From assembly GCF_023715845.1 (NCBI RefSeq), contig NZ_JAMBOR010000010.1, positions 62,001 through 126,000 on the forward strand: a stretch of 64,000 nucleotides of DNA. Reading direction: 5' to 3'. The position numbers and the translations under genes are program-made. The stretch is from Fictibacillus phosphorivorans. Lineage in GTDB: Bacteria; Bacillota; Bacilli; Bacillales; Fictibacillaceae. This document shows, piece by piece, positions 53,931 through 62,625 of this stretch; position 1 is the first letter of the stretch, and each line of letters begins with the position of its first letter. The notes under the pieces were generated by a model. The model was not told the DNA's origin. It saw only the letters and a program-made list of their open reading frames with translations, and made no database searches.

Positions 53931-54968
53931 TTATTTTTTCTTTTCATAGTACATAAACGCAAGGGCACCGATTAAGATTGCTCCTTTTACGATATCTTGT
54001 GCATAGTACGGAACGTTAAGCATTGTCAGGCCATTTAATAGTATCCCAATTAGCACAGCACCGAAAAAGGTGCCGATCACATTTGGTTTTCCAGCACCGA
54101 ATACGGAAAAACCGATAAAAGCAGCCGCCACTCCGTCCATTAATAGAGGAGCACCTGCAGAAACTTGACCAGTTCCAATTCTAGCTGCGAGAACGATGCC
54201 TGCAAGAGTTGCGAAGAAAGCTGATAAAAGATAGGCATACATTTTATAACGCTGAACAGGAACACCGGAAAGTCTTGCAGCTTCCTCATTTCCTCCCGTA
54301 ATGTATAACAATCTGCCGAAACGTGATTGCTGAAGAATAAAATGAACCACAATAACGGCGATAAGCATAATAATTACAGGTACGGGGACAGAAAAGATCT
54401 CTCCTTGCCCTATGAATAGAAACGAAGGAAGAAATACACCAGGTGCTGTTCCGCCTTCTCCTAAAGGCATGTTGTTATAAATCGAATATCCTTTTGTAAA
54501 TGTCAGGTGCAATCCATTGATAATATACATAACAGCAAGTGTTGCAAGTAGATCTGGAAGTTTAACTTTAACAACAAAAAAGGAGTTTAATAGACCGATA
54601 ATAAGTCCGATTGCGATCGGGATCAATATGGCTACGATTGTTTCCTGCCGATAAAGAACGAGAGCTGCTGCACTTGTAACGGTTGCCAGGCTGGCAGTGG
54701 AACCAACGGAAAGGTCGAAACCTCCAACGATTAACGAGATCGTTACACCAATCGCTAACAGGGTGATGATCGATACAGAACGCAGAATGTCTGTAAAGTT
54801 TTGATAGCTTAAGAATTTATCGTTTGCAAGACTAAAAGAAATAATCGTTAAAAGAATAACGAGTAATGTGCCATACCGATATAAAAAGGGAAACACTTTC
54901 TCTTGAAATTGAAAGGGTGCTCCTTTAACGTTGTCTTTTATAGTTTCTTTATGAACGTACTGTGCCAT
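53931..54968 (-). CDS. ABC transporter permease, RbsC-like (probable methylthioribose importer)
   Basis: A 345-residue permease of the ribose/xylose class (BPD_transp_2) with about nine or ten membrane segments and blocks IGVTISLIVGGFDLSVGSTASLA and TGGNEEAARLSGV, the EAA-like motif. The ATG at 54968 follows AGGAGG and overlaps the ATPase end by 20 bases. It is the last gene of the S-box operon mtnK-mtnA-SBP-ATPase-permease. That context points to 5-methylthioribose as substrate. This is inference from operon membership, not from the sequence of the permease itself. Confidence 0.87.
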   Translation of the reverse strand: MAQYVHKETIKDNVKGAPFQFQEKVFPFLYRYGTLLVILLTIISFSLANDKFLSYQNFTDILRSVSIITLLAIGVTISLIVGGFDLSVGSTASLATVTSAAALVLYRQETIVAILIPIAIGLIIGLLNSFFVVKVKLPDLLATLAVMYIINGLHLTFTKGYSIYNNMPLGEGGTAPGVFLPSFLFIGQGEIFSVPVPVIIMLIAVIVVHFILQQSRFGRLLYITGGNEEAARLSGVPVQRYKMYAYLLSAFFATLAGIVLAARIGTGQVSAGAPLLMDGVAAAFIGFSVFGAGKPNVIGTFFGAVLIGILLNGLTMLNVPYYAQDIVKGAILIGALAFMYYEKKK

Positions 54969-56454
54969 AATGACCTCCTGTAGCAAAATGCATAATTTTT
55001 TCCATGGTTGCTTCTTCTTTCGTAAGTTCACCGGCAATCTTGCCGTCATACATCACAAGAATCCTGTCACAAAAGGCAAGCAGTTCTTGAAACTCACTTG
55101 TAAAATAAAGAATGCCTTTACTTTTATCCGCCAAATCCTTCATACACTGAAAAACATCCTGCTTTGCACCGACATCGATACCTTTTGTCGGTTCGTCTAA
55201 TATAAAAACATCACCATCGTTGAGCAGCCATTTTCCAATCGCTGCTTTTTGCTGATTTCCTCCACTCAAATGATTTAACAGAAGGGAAGGGGATTCCGTT
55301 TTAATACCAAGTTGTTTAATCCAGCGTTCTGCTTCTTTCTTTTCTTGTTCTTTCTGGATCAGTCCGAACTTAGTAAATTGGTTAAGAACAGGGAGTGTCA
55401 AGTTCTCGATAACGTTATAATCGACGAGGACTCCTTCTTTTCGCCGTTCTTCTGGCACGAACCCGATACCAGATGCGATGGCTTTTTGAGGACTTGTGAT
55501 TTTCACTTTATTACCGTTCATTATGATTGGATCAGGTGAAGGATCGGCTCCAAAAAAAGCTCTTGCCGTTTCTGTCTTACCTGCCCCAACAAGTCCTGCT
55601 ATGCCTACGATCTCCCCTTGTTTTACAGAAAGTGAAATCTTTTCATTGGTTGCTGGTACGGTGAATTCTTTTACTTCAAAAAGTGTTTTGCCTAGCACTC
55701 GTTTTTCTTCGTCATTCAAAAGTTCAACGAGGTCATTGCCGAGCATCGCTTGAACGATCCGTTTTGTAGATGAAGAATCGGTATCTTCATGCAAGGTAAC
55801 ATAACCGTCTTTAAGTACCGTTATCTTTGTTGATAAGGTCAACACTTCTGGTAATCGGTGTGAGATATAGATGATTCCCACACCATCTTTTTGCAGCTCT
55901 CGCAGGACTGTAAACAGGTGATCGGCTTCTTTCTTACTGAGTGCAGCTGTCGGTTCGTCCAAAATGATAAAAGAAATATCGCTGGAAAGTGCCTTAGCAA
56001 TAAGTACGAGCTGTTTTTGTGCAAGAGAGCAATGTGAAAGAGGGAAGGTTGGATCTATATGGAGACCTACGCGCCGCAAGAGTTCTTTTGCCTTTTTGTT
56101 ACGTTTGTTCCAGGAGAAGAACGATGTTCCGCTTATAAATGAATTCATCGTGACATTCTCAGCTATGCTTAATGAGGACACTAGTGCCGTATCCACTTCC
56201 TGTACAACCATTTCAATACCTGCGAGTTTTGCATCTGCAGGAGTTTTAAAGAATTGTTCTTTTTCGTCTATAGTAATTGTTCCGCTGTCACGTTCGTAAT
56301 CACCTGATAAGATCTTCATTAAGGTGCTTTTTCCCGCTCCATTGGCACCTAAAAGGGCATGGACTTCACCGCTTGAAACGCCAAAGTCCACTCCTTTTAA
56401 CACAGATTGATCTCCAAAAGATTTCGTAATATTTGATAAGGAAAGTTTGGCCAT
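54949..56454 (-). CDS. Sugar-type ABC transporter ATPase, RbsA-like (two nucleotide-binding domains)
   Basis: A 501-residue fused double ATPase. First domain: Walker A GANGAGKST, a signature region reading LSHCSLAQKQLV where LSVGQQQ is usual, Walker B FIILDEPTAAL. Second domain: GLVGAGKTE, LSGGNQQKAAIGKWL and VFILDEPTKG. Degenerate second Walker A (AGKTE) is common in RbsA-type proteins. Start ATG 54949's partner at 56454 overlaps the stop of the binding-protein gene by one base (TAATG), so they are translationally coupled. Confidence 0.9.
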   Translation of the reverse strand: MAKLSLSNITKSFGDQSVLKGVDFGVSSGEVHALLGANGAGKSTLMKILSGDYERDSGTITIDEKEQFFKTPADAKLAGIEMVVQEVDTALVSSLSIAENVTMNSFISGTSFFSWNKRNKKAKELLRRVGLHIDPTFPLSHCSLAQKQLVLIAKALSSDISFIILDEPTAALSKKEADHLFTVLRELQKDGVGIIYISHRLPEVLTLSTKITVLKDGYVTLHEDTDSSSTKRIVQAMLGNDLVELLNDEEKRVLGKTLFEVKEFTVPATNEKISLSVKQGEIVGIAGLVGAGKTETARAFFGADPSPDPIIMNGNKVKITSPQKAIASGIGFVPEERRKEGVLVDYNVIENLTLPVLNQFTKFGLIQKEQEKKEAERWIKQLGIKTESPSLLLNHLSGGNQQKAAIGKWLLNDGDVFILDEPTKGIDVGAKQDVFQCMKDLADKSKGILYFTSEFQELLAFCDRILVMYDGKIAGELTKEEATMEKIMHFATGGHYGTVRS

Positions 56455-57587
56455 TATTGATTCGCCTTCTTTAATTTTTTCATCCAAGGTGAGGTGCCGG
56501 CATCAGATTTACCCCATCCCTCAACATACTTACCGATATCACCCATGGATACTTTTGTTTGGGGAAGATCTTCTTTTTCCACAAGATGTGGCTGTACACT
56601 GTAGACTTCTGGTGTTTCTTCACCTGCGACTTTTTGGTAAAGAAAGCGGACTTGTAGCTTGCCGACATCAGCGGGGTCTGTTGCAGCTGTGGCAGTCCAA
56701 GGACTGTTTCCTTCTTGCATTAATTGAAGGTCTTCATCACTTAAGTCAATGCCGTATACTTTTATTTCATCACGTCCAGCTTGCTGAATCGCCCGTGTTA
56801 CACCTTTTGCAAACTCATCCCATGGTGCAAATACTGCGTCAATGTCACCTTTATTCGGATATTTTTGCAGAAGTGCTTCCATCTGAGATTGTGTATCAAG
56901 TGTTGTATTTTGACCCGCATTTCCGAACCGTGCGATTTCTTTGATTTCAGGATAACGTTTCTTAAAGGCTTCATACATCGTGTTTCTTCGTTCCATTGGA
57001 GTAAATCCACCAACCCACACATATACGATCTCCCCTTTTCCGTTAAGATCCTGTGCCATTGTTCGGAGTGTACTCCATGCAAGGCTATAGTCATCTTGAT
57101 CAATAACCGTTACCCCAGGTATGTTGATGTCGCTGTCGAATGCTACAACAGGAATTCCTTTAGCTATTGCTTTCTTTACGCTTGGCGCGATAGCATCAGC
57201 ACGGCCGTGGTCGATTAAGATGCCATCGACCTGCTGGTTAATCGCTGTTTCCACGTATGCCGCCATTTTTGAGAGGTCATTATCAGCATTATAGATTTGT
57301 ACTTCACCGCCAAATTCCTCTACTTGCTTCTTTACGCCGCTAATATATTGAGAAGAGAAGGTACCGATCGAAAATTGATTGATCGAAGCAATCTTTAGCG
57401 GTTTTTGAAGAGCTTTTGGAACTTCACTCGATAAGTTGGTTTTATTTCCGGAAGGAGATTTAGATTCATTAGCAGAAGCTGGCTTCGTTTCTGTTTTACT
57501 GGATAAGGCATCTTGTTCATTTGTGCATCCTGATAGAATGATAGATGCCGTAATCACTGCAGTTGCAAGTACTTTAATCGATTTCAC
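56454..57587 (-). CDS. Substrate-binding lipoprotein of the sugar-type ABC transporter
   Basis: A 377-residue periplasmic-binding-protein-like lipoprotein of the ribose class. The signal peptide ends with lipobox ILSGC (Cys21), a Ser/Lys-rich linker follows, and the type I fold has the VDGILIDHGRADAI and GIPVVAFDSDIN blocks and the hinge repeats of RbsB/XylF proteins. It should be tethered to the outer face of the membrane and hand the sugar to the permease. The gene begins directly after the mtnA stop. It is encoded between mtnA and the ATPase, so methylthioribose is the expected ligand. Confidence 0.9.
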   Translation of the reverse strand: MKSIKVLATAVITASIILSGCTNEQDALSSKTETKPASANESKSPSGNKTNLSSEVPKALQKPLKIASINQFSIGTFSSQYISGVKKQVEEFGGEVQIYNADNDLSKMAAYVETAINQQVDGILIDHGRADAIAPSVKKAIAKGIPVVAFDSDINIPGVTVIDQDDYSLAWSTLRTMAQDLNGKGEIVYVWVGGFTPMERRNTMYEAFKKRYPEIKEIARFGNAGQNTTLDTQSQMEALLQKYPNKGDIDAVFAPWDEFAKGVTRAIQQAGRDEIKVYGIDLSDEDLQLMQEGNSPWTATAATDPADVGKLQVRFLYQKVAGEETPEVYSVQPHLVEKEDLPQTKVSMGDIGKYVEGWGKSDAGTSPWMKKLKKANQ

Positions 57588-58640
57588 TTACTTTTCCTCC
57601 TTAAGCTCCGATAATGAATCCTTATAATTTCCGTGTAAGATCCCTTTTTCCGTGATAATGGCTGATATGTATTCAGCGGGTGTTACGTCAAAAGCGGGGT
57701 TAAACACTTTAATGCCTTCAGGTGCGATACGTACACCATTTATGTGAGTTACTTCCTCTTCAGGACGTTCCTCGATCGGAATATCTTCACCGCTTGCTGT
57801 TCCTAGATCTAAAGTAGACAAAGGGCAGGCAACATAAAAAGGTATTCCCAGTGCTTTAGCTTGGAGAGCTAGACCGTATGTTCCGATTTTGTTCGCTGTA
57901 TCTCCGTTCGCAGCCACTCGGTCACAACCAACGATGACAGCTTTGATATTCTTTGTTTTTAATGTGTGTGCCGCCATATTATCTGTTATCAGCGTTACAT
58001 CGATATCATTTGCCTGCAGTTCCCATGCAGTTAGCCGAGATCCTTGGAGAACGGGGCGTGTTTCGTTTGCGTACACCGAGAGATTTACCCCTCTTTCTTT
58101 TGCAAGATGAAAGGGAGCAAGTGCTGTTCCGTACTTACTCGTTGCAATCGCTCCAGCATTACAGATTGTCATGACGGCATCACCGTCTTGTAGAAGAGAA
58201 AGAGCATATTCACCGATCTTCCGGCAAATCTCTTCATCTTCTGTCTGAATACGGATGGCTTCTTGCTCTATCTTTTGTTTTGCGTCTTCTACGGAAATGG
58301 CCGTATGAGCGGCGCGAACAACTCTGTCCAGTGCCCAAAATAAGTTAACAGCTGTCGGACGGGAAGACGCGAGATAATCTCGCTGAATTTGCAGTTTAGA
58401 TAAAAATGCCTGGAGATTGTCTTCTTTTTCACTATTGCTCCAAAGTACAAGGCCAAAAGCAGCCGTGATCCCTATGGCAGGTGCACCGCGCACTTTAAGT
58501 TTTGAAATAGCATCCCATACATGTCCTATGCTTGTTACATTTAAGTACACGGTATGATGGGGGAGCTGCTGTTGATCTAAGATGAGAAGATGGTCTTTTC
58601 GGTATCGAACTGAAGAGACCCATTTACCTGCTACCGTCAT
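57588..58640 (-). CDS. mtnA: Methylthioribose-1-phosphate isomerase
   Basis: MtnA, 350 residues, converts 5-methylthioribose 1-phosphate to methylthioribulose 1-phosphate in the methionine salvage pathway. The eIF2B-like fold blocks [27 protein letters not shown] (catalytic Cys) and [21 protein letters not shown] (catalytic Asp) are diagnostic. The gene is three bases from mtnK and directly followed by the binding-protein gene, so the five genes form a single minus-strand operon under the S-box at 59945-60116. Confidence 0.95.
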   Translation of the reverse strand: MTVAGKWVSSVRYRKDHLLILDQQQLPHHTVYLNVTSIGHVWDAISKLKVRGAPAIGITAAFGLVLWSNSEKEDNLQAFLSKLQIQRDYLASSRPTAVNLFWALDRVVRAAHTAISVEDAKQKIEQEAIRIQTEDEEICRKIGEYALSLLQDGDAVMTICNAGAIATSKYGTALAPFHLAKERGVNLSVYANETRPVLQGSRLTAWELQANDIDVTLITDNMAAHTLKTKNIKAVIVGCDRVAANGDTANKIGTYGLALQAKALGIPFYVACPLSTLDLGTASGEDIPIEERPEEEVTHINGVRIAPEGIKVFNPAFDVTPAEYISAIITEKGILHGNYKDSLSELKEEK

Positions 58641-58643
58641 TCT

Positions 58644-59861
58644 CTATGCACCTCGAATCCATTCTGTTAATTGAGTAATACTCGTAAATTTTCTTTGATT
58701 TTTTATGAGACAACTTCCTAGTTCCAGTGCTTTCTTCTTATAAAAAAGTTCAATATCTTTCTGTTTAATAGAATCAAGGTCAGCGACATGTGCAAGACCA
58801 ATCGTTCTTCGAATCACTTCACAGCCAGCAAAGCCGATGGCTTCCTGAAAGGTGTACTGAAGGAAATTCTCTAGAACGCCTTCTGTTTTTGCAAAAGGAT
58901 CTGATGACTTTTCGTGCCATAGTTCCTTAAACGTTTTTCTATAGGTCTCCCAAGTCTTCTCAATCGTTTGAAGCAGGTACGACTGAACAGATTCACGATG
59001 GAACGGCTCTCTTGCATGTACGTTTTGTGAAAGGTGATTAAGGATCAGGTTCGCAAAAAAATGAGCAAGATCAAAACCAGCTGGACCATAGAAAGCGAAC
59101 TCAGGATCAATGACTTTTGTCGAGTCCGATTTTACAAAAACACTACCTGTATGAAGATCACCATGAAGCAGAATCTCAGCTCTCGTTAAGAAGGAGAAGC
59201 GAAGTTGAGCGACTTCACGAAGTAACGGTTGATCTGTCCAAATTTTTTCAACTTCCTTTTGCAGCTCAGAAGGAAAATCGTTCGTATCATGGTTGAAAAA
59301 GGGATCCGTAAATACCAAGTCTTCTGTAATCTTGCAAAGTTCAGGGTTAGAAAACTTTTTCACCCGATCTTTTTTTTCAAAAGGGTGAAGGTAAAAATCA
59401 CTGGAATAAAAAGCGGTGTTTGCAGCAAATGTACCGATATCTTCCGCAAGCTGCGGGTATGTATTTCCTTCTATCAGCCCTTTACGCAAAATCACATGAT
59501 CTGATAAGTCTTCCATTACGGTTACTGCCAACTGTGGATCAGAGTAATACACCTTTGGCACGAGGTGCGGTACAGATTCTGCTTCCTGTACTAAAGCATC
59601 GCTTTCAATTCTGGCTCTGTCCAAAGTAAGCGGCCAGCTTTCTCCGACAACTTTTGCATAAGGAAGTGCCTGCTTTACGATAAGTGCTTGTTTCGTATGA
59701 GGATCTTGTATACGAAAAACAAGATTTAAGTTTCCATCACCAATCTCTTGAACAACCAGCTCGTTAGAAGACGCTGTTTCAAAGAAATTTAAAGGTTTGA
59801 TCACATCAAGTACAGTCTGTTCGTTTAAAGGTTCATATGCTAGTTTTACTTGTACGCTCAT
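58644..59861 (-). CDS. mtnK: Methylthioribose kinase
   Basis: MtnK, 405 residues, phosphorylates 5-methylthioribose. It is a choline-kinase/APH-fold protein: GDGNLNLVFR nucleotide strand, LLHGDLHTGSVFV catalytic loop and IDPEFAFYGPAGFD metal-binding block. The open frame extends upstream through the S-box terminator, but the ATG at 59861 has GGGGGGACT before it and begins MSVQVKLAYEPL as in other MtnK proteins. It is the first gene after an SAM-I riboswitch, so it is made only when SAM is low. Confidence 0.94.
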   Translation of the reverse strand: MSVQVKLAYEPLNEQTVLDVIKPLNFFETASSNELVVQEIGDGNLNLVFRIQDPHTKQALIVKQALPYAKVVGESWPLTLDRARIESDALVQEAESVPHLVPKVYYSDPQLAVTVMEDLSDHVILRKGLIEGNTYPQLAEDIGTFAANTAFYSSDFYLHPFEKKDRVKKFSNPELCKITEDLVFTDPFFNHDTNDFPSELQKEVEKIWTDQPLLREVAQLRFSFLTRAEILLHGDLHTGSVFVKSDSTKVIDPEFAFYGPAGFDLAHFFANLILNHLSQNVHAREPFHRESVQSYLLQTIEKTWETYRKTFKELWHEKSSDPFAKTEGVLENFLQYTFQEAIGFAGCEVIRRTIGLAHVADLDSIKQKDIELFYKKKALELGSCLIKNQRKFTSITQLTEWIRGA

Positions 59862-59884
59862 TTGTAGTCCCCCCGGAATTTTAA

Positions 59885-59944
59885 TAAAATAAAAGAGCCT
59901 CTTTTCATTTAGAAAAGAGGCCCGGAAAGACAGTTGTCCCGTGC
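59885..59944 (-). terminator. S-box expression platform (terminator/antiterminator) for mtnK
   Basis: On the minus strand GCCTCTTTTC (59921-59912 in reverse) pairs with GAAAAGAGGC (59906-59897 in reverse), followed by TCTTTTATTTTA: an intrinsic terminator. The same GCCTC strand can instead pair with the GAGGC that extends the 3' side of P1, giving the antiterminator. SAM binding to the aptamer favours the terminator. Confidence 0.85.
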
Positions 59945-60116
59945 CTCTTATCTTAGCAAAACAATGTTGTCTTGCTGGAATTAGCACCGTGCCTTACGCT
60001 GATTCAATCAGAATTCAGCGGCTCCCAAATCTTTCGGGCGCCCCATTTCACAATGGTATTACGGTCGGTTGCTGGGTTTCATCGGGCCATATCCCTCCAC
60101 CTGCTCTTGATAAGAG
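59945..60116 (-). ncRNA. SAM-I riboswitch (S-box) controlling mtnK-mtnA and the ABC importer
   Basis: Reading the minus strand: CTCTTATC (P1 5') then AAGAGCAGGTGGAGGGATATGGCCCGATGAAACCCAGCAACC is present in separate blocks, with GGTGCTAATTCCAGCAAG later and GATAAGAG (P1 3') at 59952-59945. These are the canonical S-box elements. P1 strands are perfectly complementary. It turns transcription off when SAM is plentiful, in keeping with methionine salvage. Confidence 0.96.
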
Positions 60117-60170
60117 ACCTTTTATTCAGTTCGTAAAAGCGAAACAATATTCGCACAATTCTTAATGGTT

Positions 60171-60200
60171 ATACTACAATGTTTATAAACAAGTTGTCAA
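60171..60200 (-). promoter_or_regulatory. Promoter of the mtnK operon
   Basis: Minus strand: -35 TTGACA (60200-60195), spacer 18, -10 TAGTAT (60176-60171), about 55 bases before the riboswitch P1. Confidence 0.55.
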
Positions 60201-60247
60201 ACCTTTTTTAGAGATAGCTTTTTTGTGAGCTTGTTAAATTCGGCCAC

Positions 60248-61030
60248 TTAGTAAAGATCCACACGGCGGTCATTGAAAACAGGGACCTTTGTGCGCACTT
60301 CATCTACTAATCCAGGAGAGATCTCAGCGGAAAGGATTTCTTCTTCTGATACGGAAGCTTCTGCTACAATATCTCCCCATGGATCGATGATTAAAGATTG
60401 ACCAGCAAAAGTATTGTTTGGATCGCTTCCAATCCGATTACAAGCTACAACATAGCATTGATTCTCTATAGCCCGGGCAATCAAAAGAGCTCTCCAGTGG
60501 GTCTCTCGCTGTATAGGCCATTGAGCAGGGACAAATAAAATTTTTGCCCCTTTTACAAAAGGTTTACGGATCCATTCAGGAAATCGAATATCGTAGCAGA
60601 TCGCAGCTGAAGCCGGTATGTTATCTACTTCGAATGTGGAGCTCTCTTTACCGGGAGCGATATATTTTTCTTCTTCCATCAGCGTAATAAGGTGTGCCTT
60701 TGAGTAGGTTCCAATATGCTCGCCGTTTCTGTTAAAACTCAGCATGGTGTTATAAACGTCATGATCTTTTCGAAACGCAACAGATCCGCCAACAATGTTT
60801 AACTTAAATTCTTTTGCAAGGGAACTTAGCCACTTTTTTGCTCTTTCTCCGTTCTTATCACTGATCTCATCTAAGCGGGACAGATCATAGCCTGTATCCC
60901 AAAGTTCAGGAAGAACAATGGTATCAGGATTTTGAAGACGAACGGCCTCTCGAATTTTTTTTTCGATGTGCGTTATATTTTTCTCGGGATTTCCAAATTG
61001 AACATCCACTTGTATACATACGATTTTCAC
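60248..61030 (-). CDS. mtnU: Carbon-nitrogen hydrolase MtnU (YkrU-like)
   Basis: A 260-residue nitrilase-superfamily amidase. The catalytic Glu is in VLPELWDTGY, Lys in GTYSKAHL and Cys in SAAICYDIRFPEW. B. subtilis MtnU (YkrU) has the same length and also stands beside mtnE/mtnW. The likely reaction is removal of ammonia from the 2-oxo acid amide formed by a glutamine-type transaminase (omega-amidase), which pairs with MtnE. It is divergent from mtnE and has no S-box of its own. Confidence 0.88.
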   Translation of the reverse strand: MKIVCIQVDVQFGNPEKNITHIEKKIREAVRLQNPDTIVLPELWDTGYDLSRLDEISDKNGERAKKWLSSLAKEFKLNIVGGSVAFRKDHDVYNTMLSFNRNGEHIGTYSKAHLITLMEEEKYIAPGKESSTFEVDNIPASAAICYDIRFPEWIRKPFVKGAKILFVPAQWPIQRETHWRALLIARAIENQCYVVACNRIGSDPNNTFAGQSLIIDPWGDIVAEASVSEEEILSAEISPGLVDEVRTKVPVFNDRRVDLY

Positions 61031-61147
61031 AAAACACTCTCCTAACTTGGCAGGTCATACCAAAAAAGTCTTTACAGAATTTCCTTAAGCGTATAACATA
61101 ACTGATTAGAATTTCAAGAACATTCAAATTAGACTGGAAGTGATCGT

Positions 61148-62326
61148 TTGAAACGTTTTGAACAGGCAGAGGTCATGAGTAAACTGCCGGAACAATTTTT
61201 TGCTAAACTTGTAAAAAAAGTATCTCACTATGTGGAGCAGGGATATGACGTTATAAATCTAGGTCAAGGAAACCCAGACCAGCCCACACCTAACCATATT
61301 GTTGAAGCGTTAAAAGAAGGGGCGGACAATCCTGGCTATCACAAATATTCTCCATTTCGAGGCCATGTGTTTTTAAAACAAGCCGTAGCAGATTTTTATA
61401 AAAGAGAATATGGCGTTACACTAGATCCAGAAAAAGAAGTAGCTGTTCTGTTCGGTGGAAAAACGGGATTAGTAGAATTATCACAATGCTACTTAAACGC
61501 TGGTGACACCGCACTCGTTCCGGACCCCGGATATCCAGATTACTGGTCAGGAATCGCTATGGCAGGGGCTAAGATGGAGACGATGCCGCTCTTAGAAGAA
61601 AATGCGTTCTTGCCCGATTATGATTCTTTAGATGAACAAGTACTGCAGGAAGCAAAGCTGATGTTCTTAAACTATCCAAACAATCCAACGGCAGGTGTAG
61701 CAACGAAGGAATTTTTTGATGAAACCATTAAACTCGCAAAAAAGCATGACTTTCTCGTTTGCCATGATTTTGCTTACGGTGCGATTGGATTTGATGGTAA
61801 AAAGCCAACTAGCTTCCTAGAGGTGGATGGCGCGAAAGAGGTTGGCATTGAAATCTATACCTTGTCTAAAACTTACAACATGGCTGGTTGGCGTGTCGGC
61901 TTTGCAGTTGGAAATGAACAGGTCATTGAATCTATTAACCTTCTTCAAGATCATTTTTATGTCAGCTTATTTGGAGCGGTGCAGCATGCAGCTGCCGCAG
62001 CACTGAATGGTTCTCAGGAATGCGTGGATGAGCTGGTCGAGACTTATGAAAAAAGACGGGATGTTTTTATCAGCAGACTAAAAGAGAACGGTTGGAACGT
62101 TAAATCACCAGCGGGCTCATTTTTCTGCTGGCTTCCAGTACCTGAAGGTTTTACGTCAGAATCGTTTGCAGATCATTTGTTAGAAAAAGCCCATGTCGTC
62201 GTTGCTCCAGGGATCGGATTTGGAAAAGAAGGAGACAAATACGTGCGTGTCGGATTACTCACTACTGAAGAAAGACTGATCGAAGCGGCTGACAGGATCG
62301 CAAAAGTCATATCAAAAATTGGTTGA
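61148..62326 (+). CDS. mtnE: Aminotransferase of methionine salvage
   Basis: A 392-residue class I PLP aminotransferase. Blocks: NLGQGNPDQPTPNHIVEAL, PDPGYPDYWSG, LNYPNNPTAG and the PLP lysine in YTLSKTYNMAGWRVG. In Bacillus (MtnE/MtnV/YkrV) it converts 4-methylthio-2-oxobutanoate to methionine, using glutamine or aromatic amino acids as donors. It starts at TTG 61148 behind GGAAGTGA. The gene sits between mtnU and mtnW, as in B. subtilis. No S-box precedes it; the promoter of mtnW overlaps its stop. Confidence 0.9.
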   Translation: MKRFEQAEVMSKLPEQFFAKLVKKVSHYVEQGYDVINLGQGNPDQPTPNHIVEALKEGADNPGYHKYSPFRGHVFLKQAVADFYKREYGVTLDPEKEVAVLFGGKTGLVELSQCYLNAGDTALVPDPGYPDYWSGIAMAGAKMETMPLLEENAFLPDYDSLDEQVLQEAKLMFLNYPNNPTAGVATKEFFDETIKLAKKHDFLVCHDFAYGAIGFDGKKPTSFLEVDGAKEVGIEIYTLSKTYNMAGWRVGFAVGNEQVIESINLLQDHFYVSLFGAVQHAAAAALNGSQECVDELVETYEKRRDVFISRLKENGWNVKSPAGSFFCWLPVPEGFTSESFADHLLEKAHVVVAPGIGFGKEGDKYVRVGLLTTEERLIEAADRIAKVISKIG

Positions 62327-62351
62327 CAGAATCTTCATGGGCTGTCATAAT
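62323..62351 (+). promoter_or_regulatory. Promoter of the mtnW operon
   Basis: -35 TTGACA (62323-62328), spacer 17, -10 CATAAT (62346-62351). The -35 overlaps the stop codon of mtnE. Confidence 0.75.
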
Positions 62352-62382
62352 CACCATTAAAAGTATATTCAAACAATTTGCA

Positions 62383-62499
62383 CTCTTATTAAGAGCAGGT
62401 GGAGGGACTAGCCCGATGAAACCCGGCAACCATTCAGCTAATGTTTTAGCTGAAAACGGTGCTAATTCTTGCAGTCAATGATTGACTGAGAGATGAGGG
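62383..62499 (+). ncRNA. SAM-I riboswitch (S-box) controlling mtnW-mtnX
   Basis: The canonical blocks are in order: CTTATTAAGAGCAGGTGGAG, GGGACTAGCCCGATGAAACC, CGGCAACC, and GGTGCTAATTCTTGCAG followed by GAGAGATGAGG. P1 forms between 62383-62390 and 62492-62499 with two G-T pairs. It lies about 30 bases after the promoter and ahead of an intrinsic terminator. Confidence 0.95.
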
Positions 62500-62522
62500 G
62501 AAGCGGACGAACGGTTATTAAC

Positions 62523-62549
62523 GCCCCTTCCTTTTGGATGGGGCTTTTT
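62523..62549 (+). terminator. S-box terminator for mtnW
   Basis: GCCCCTTCC (62523-62531) pairs with GGATGGGGC (62536-62544, one mismatch), then five T. The CGCCCC strand can alternatively pair with the GGGGAAGCG that follows P1 (62497-62505), the antiterminator. Confidence 0.85.
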
Positions 62550-62625
62550 CATGTTCATTACAAGCCGCGAGTTGAGTCGTCAGCACTATTTTCGGATGAA
62601 CGTGTTTGAAAGGAGTTTATCAGAT

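Noticed and set aside
61031-61147. Third S-box between mtnU and mtnE
   Set aside because: The GGTGGAGGGA, GATGAAACC and GGTGCTAATTC blocks are all absent; only a weak TTTACA/TATAAC promoter-like pair is seen.
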